Source: Frankiaceae bacterium
Lineage (GTDB): Bacteria; Actinomycetota; Actinomycetes; JAVEEJ01
DNA: 6,817 nucleotides
Direction: 5' to 3'
Assembly: GCA_030840515.1 (NCBI GenBank)
Contig: JAVEEJ010000149.1
Span: forward strand, 1-6,817
The notes under the pieces are model-generated. The model made no database searches. It saw only the letters and a list, made by a program, of their open reading frames with translations, and was not told where the DNA came from. The position numbers and the translations under genes were made by a program. Positions within the stretch are counted from its first letter, which is position 1. The number at the start of each line of letters is the position of its first letter. Below, in pieces: positions 4,441 to 6,817 of this stretch.

Positions 4441-6381
4441 CTAGGCGCGGACCGGTGATGCGGCGGGGCTCAGCGGGAGCAGCGTCCTGCCCGTGGGCCC
4501 GATCTGGATCGAGGTGTCCATGCCCGGGCACACGCCGCAGTCGTAGCAAGGGGTCCAGCGGCAGTCCTCAACCTCTGCGCCGTCGTCGGAACTGGCGATG
4601 GACTCCTGCCAGTCCTCCCAGAGCCACTCCTTGTCCAGCCCGGAGTCGAGGTGGTCCCACGGCAGCACCTCGTGCTGGTCGCGCTCGCGCGTGGTGTACC
4701 AGTCGACGTCGACCCCGACATCGCTCGCCGCGTCCATCCAGCGCTCGAAGGAGAAGTGCTCGCTCCAGCCGTCGAAGCGGCCGCCGCCCTCCCACACCTT
4801 GCGGATGACCGCGCCCACCCGACGGTCACCACGGGAGAGCAGTCCCTCGACGATCCCGGGCTTGCCGTCGTGGTAGCGAAGCCCGATCGCCTTGCCGTAC
4901 TTGCGGTCGGCGCGGATCGCGTCCTTGAGCTTGTGCAGCCGTGCGTCGGTGGCCTCGTGGTCGAGCTGGCTCGCCCACTGGAAGGGGGTGTGCGGCTTGG
5001 GCACGAAGCCGCCGATGGAGACGGTGCAGCGGATGTCGCCCTTGCCGCTCGCCGCGCGGCCCGCCTCGATCACCCGGCTCGCCAGCGTCGCGATCTGCAC
5101 CACGTCCTCGTCGGTCTCCGTCGGCAGGCCGCACATGAAGTAGAGCTTCACCTGCCGCCAGCCGTTCGCGTAGGCCGTCGACACGGTGCGGATCAGGTCG
5201 TCCTCGGTCACCATCTTGTTGATGACCTTGCGGATCCGCTCGCTGCCGCCCTCGGGCGCGAAGGTCAGCCCTGAGCGACGGCCGTTACGGGAGAGCTCCT
5301 TGGCCAGCGTGACGTTGAACGCGTCGACGCGGGTCGACGGCAGGCTCAACGAGGTCTGGGTGCCCTCGTAGCGGTCGGCCAACCCTTTGGCGATCTCGCC
5401 GATCTCACTGTGGTCGGCGCTGCTCAACGACAGCAGCCCGACCTCCTCGTAACCGCTCGCCTCCAGGCCGGCCTTCACCATCTCCCCGATGCCGGTGATC
5501 GAGCGCTCTCGCACCGGCCGGGTGATCATGCCGGCCTGGCAGAAGCGGCAACCCCGCGTGCAGCCGCGGAAGATCTCGACGCTCATCCGCTCGTGCACCG
5601 TTTCGGCCAGCGGCACCAGCGGTTGCTTCGGGTAGGGCCACTCGTCGAGGTCCATCACCGTGTGCTTGCTGACCCGCCACGGAACCCCGGGCCGGTTGGG
5701 CACGACGCGCTGGATGCGGCCGTCGGGCAGGTAGTCCACGTCGTAGAAGCGCGGAACGTAGACGCCGCCGGTCTTGGCCAGGCGCATGAGCAGCTCGTCA
5801 CGGCCGCCCGGACTGCCGTCGGCCTTCCACTGCCGGATGACCGCCGTCACCTGGAGCACGGCCTGCTCGCCGTCGCCGAGGATCGCGGCGTCGACGAAGT
5901 CGGCGATGGGCTCGGGGTTGAAGGCGGCGTGGCCGCCCGCGATGACGATCGGATCGTCGTCGGTGCGGCCCGCCGCGTGCAGCGGGATGCCGCCGAGGTC
6001 GAGAGCGGTGAGCAGGTTGGTGTAGCCGAGCTCGGTGGAGAAGCTCACGCCGAGCACGTCAAACGCCTTGATCGGGCGATGCGCGTCCACGGTGAACTGA
6101 GGAACGTCGTACTCGCGCATCAGCTTCTCGAGGTCCGGCCACACCGCGTAGGTGCGCTCGGCGAGTACGTCGACCTGCTCGTTGAGCACCTCGTAGAGGA
6201 TCATGACGCCCTGGTTGGGCAGGCCCACCTCGTACGCGTCCGGGTACATGAGCGCCCAGCGAACCGCGGCGCTGTCCCAGTCCTTGACCGTCGCGTTGAG
6301 CTCGCCGCCGACGTACTGGATCGGCTTCTGCACCTGGGGAAGCAGCAGCTCGAGGCGACTGAAGACGCTCTCGACAGGCAT
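4441..6381 (-). CDS. TIGR03960 family radical SAM protein with B12-binding-like domain
   Basis: A radical SAM enzyme of 646 residues, a usual length for TIGR03960. An N-terminal cobalamin-binding-like Rossmann domain spans about 41-175 (YPDAYEVGLPNQGVMILYEV to GGHAAFNPEPIADF and LGDGE) but lacks a DxHxxG cobalt-ligand motif. The radical SAM barrel follows at about 262-480, with the cluster motif CTRGCRFC giving Cys274, Cys278 and Cys281, then SLPSTRVDAF, LTFAPEGGSERIRKVINK and VKLYFMCGLPTETDED. The C-terminus holds four more cysteines at 607, 612, 615 and 618 (CX4CX2CX2C), possibly a second iron-sulfur cluster or zinc site. The reaction is unknown. The start is the ATG at 6381, fitting the family N-terminus, with only a weak ribosome binding site. 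It is followed by the DUF2344 gene after one base and preceded by rodA after 65 bases. It should not be read as a characterised methylthiotransferase. Confidence 0.94.
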   Translation of the reverse strand: MPVESVFSRLELLLPQVQKPIQYVGGELNATVKDWDSAAVRWALMYPDAYEVGLPNQGVMILYEVLNEQVDVLAERTYAVWPDLEKLMREYDVPQFTVDAHRPIKAFDVLGVSFSTELGYTNLLTALDLGGIPLHAAGRTDDDPIVIAGGHAAFNPEPIADFVDAAILGDGEQAVLQVTAVIRQWKADGSPGGRDELLMRLAKTGGVYVPRFYDVDYLPDGRIQRVVPNRPGVPWRVSKHTVMDLDEWPYPKQPLVPLAETVHERMSVEIFRGCTRGCRFCQAGMITRPVRERSITGIGEMVKAGLEASGYEEVGLLSLSSADHSEIGEIAKGLADRYEGTQTSLSLPSTRVDAFNVTLAKELSRNGRRSGLTFAPEGGSERIRKVINKMVTEDDLIRTVSTAYANGWRQVKLYFMCGLPTETDEDVVQIATLASRVIEAGRAASGKGDIRCTVSIGGFVPKPHTPFQWASQLDHEATDARLHKLKDAIRADRKYGKAIGLRYHDGKPGIVEGLLSRGDRRVGAVIRKVWEGGGRFDGWSEHFSFERWMDAASDVGVDVDWYTTRERDQHEVLPWDHLDSGLDKEWLWEDWQESIASSDDGAEVEDCRWTPCYDCGVCPGMDTSIQIGPTGRTLLPLSPAASPVRA

Positions 6382-6415
6382 GGCGGTGCAACTCGTTTCG
6401 GCGGGGAAGGCGGTC

Positions 6416-6440
6416 GCCCCAGGGTAACCGCTGGTGGGGC
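6416..6440 (-). terminator. Possible hairpin after rodA
   Basis: GCCCCA (6416-6421) can pair with TGGGGC (6435-6440), and an alternative CCAG/CTGG pairing inside the loop could strengthen it with a bulge. It begins 6 bases after the rodA stop in the direction of transcription. No U-run follows. It may be a weak terminator separating rodA from the radical SAM gene or simply a GC-rich coincidence. The 65-base gap shows no clear promoter. Confidence 0.35.
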
Positions 6441-6446
6441 GGGGGC

Positions 6447-6817
6447 CTACTTCTCGCGGTGCAGGTGCACGTTCTGCAGCAGTCCGATGGCGATGAGGTT
6501 GGCGAACATCGACGAGCCGCCGTAGCTGACGAAGGGCAGCGGAAGGCCGGTCACGGGCATGATCCCGAGCGTCATGCCGATGTTCTCGAAGGCCTGGAAG
6601 GCGAACCAGCAGACCACTCCCGTGGCCACCAGCCGGCCGAACGAGTCCTCCGCGCGGTTCGCGATGCGTATCCCCCGGAAGAGCACGACACCGACGAGCA
6701 GGATGATCCCGCCCGCACCCACGAGGCCGAGCTCCTCCCCCGCGACCGTGAACACGAAGTCGGTCTGCTGCTCGGGGACGAACTGCCCCTCGGTCTGCGT
6801 GCCGTGGAACAGGCCCT
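6447..6817 (-). CDS. rodA: RodA, SEDS peptidoglycan glycosyltransferase (C-terminal part)
   Basis: The last 122 residues of a FtsW/RodA/SpoVE (SEDS) protein; the gene runs off the right edge, so its start is not seen. SEDS proteins polymerise glycan strands from lipid II in the membrane, and RodA does so with a class B PBP during elongation. Visible hallmarks are HGTQ, PEQQTDFVF followed by AGEE at the start of the fragment, and PLPFVSYGGSSM near the end. HGTQ is RodA-like; FtsW proteins usually carry a different residue pattern there. Hydrophobic segments at fragment residues about 30-47, 61-80 and 101-115 fit the last transmembrane helices, and the tail HLHREK is short and basic. The open frame continues past the GTG at 6755, which is an internal valine and not the start. 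FtsW is less likely given HGTQ. Confidence 0.92.
   Translation of the reverse strand, partial: GLFHGTQTEGQFVPEQQTDFVFTVAGEELGLVGAGGIILLVGVVLFRGIRIANRAEDSFGRLVATGVVCWFAFQAFENIGMTLGIMPVTGLPLPFVSYGGSSMFANLIAIGLLQNVHLHREK

Noticed and set aside
3021..4808. 595-codon open frame on the plus strand
   Set aside because: It spans three real minus-strand genes and their gaps, and its Ala/Arg/Ser-rich translation matches no family. High GC makes stop codons rare.
4441..6381. Annotation as a tRNA methylthiotransferase (MiaB/RimO type)
   Set aside because: The N-terminal domain is B12-like rather than UPF0004, no TRAM domain follows the radical SAM core, and the overall motifs match the separate TIGR03960 family.
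5410..6525. 371-codon open frame on the plus strand opposite the radical SAM gene
   Set aside because: It overlaps the conserved radical SAM and B12-like domains in antisense and runs through an intergenic gap into rodA. It has no ribosome binding site or recognisable motif.
6447..6755. Separate 102-residue membrane protein starting at the GTG at 6755
   Set aside because: The frame continues upstream to the window edge and encodes the conserved SEDS motif HGTQ and PEQQTDF directly before it. It is the end of rodA.

Overview
The window is high-GC DNA with mixed GTG and ATG starts, and every gene I can support lies on the minus strand. Protein content and gene style point to an actinobacterium. 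A Nocardioides-like member of the Propionibacteriales is my best guess, but that is an impression from sequence style, not a search result. Read in the direction of transcription (high to low coordinates), the order is: the 3' end of rodA (cut by the right edge), a TIGR03960-type radical SAM protein, a TIGR03936/DUF2344 protein, an RNase E/G (rne), a 279-base spacer with two copies of a palindromic repeat, rplU (bL21), rpmA (bL27), and a strong hairpin terminator.

Right part (about 3663-6817): rodA encodes the SEDS glycosyltransferase of cell elongation. After a 65-base gap comes the radical SAM gene, and one base after its stop comes the DUF2344 gene, so those two are almost certainly co-transcribed and probably translationally coupled. 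Their biochemical function is unknown, but the pair recurs in many bacteria beside the RNase E/G gene and the rplU-rpmA pair, and the same block is seen here.

Middle (1001-3529): a large actinobacterial-type RNase E. A conserved S1 and DNase I-like catalytic core is flanked by a roughly 290-residue disordered N-terminal arm of alternating acidic and basic blocks, including ten arginines in a row, and by an Ala/Thr/Ser/Glu-rich tail encoded by 15-bp tandem repeats.

Left part (1-1000): the rne-rplU spacer carries two 55-base repeat units, each an 11-bp perfect inverted repeat around a 27-base loop, then a GC hairpin and a possible promoter for rplU. rplU and rpmA are 6 bases apart and end at a terminator-like hairpin at 78-108. 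The last 77 bases show no gene. obg often follows rpmA but would lie outside the window.

Taken together this is a core housekeeping region (cell-wall elongation, RNA decay and processing, 50S ribosomal proteins), not an accessory island. I see no defence system, mobile element, CRISPR array, tRNA or rRNA. The items most worth a second look are the paired palindromic repeats, the uncharacterised radical SAM/DUF2344 pair, and the unusual low-complexity arms of RNase E.
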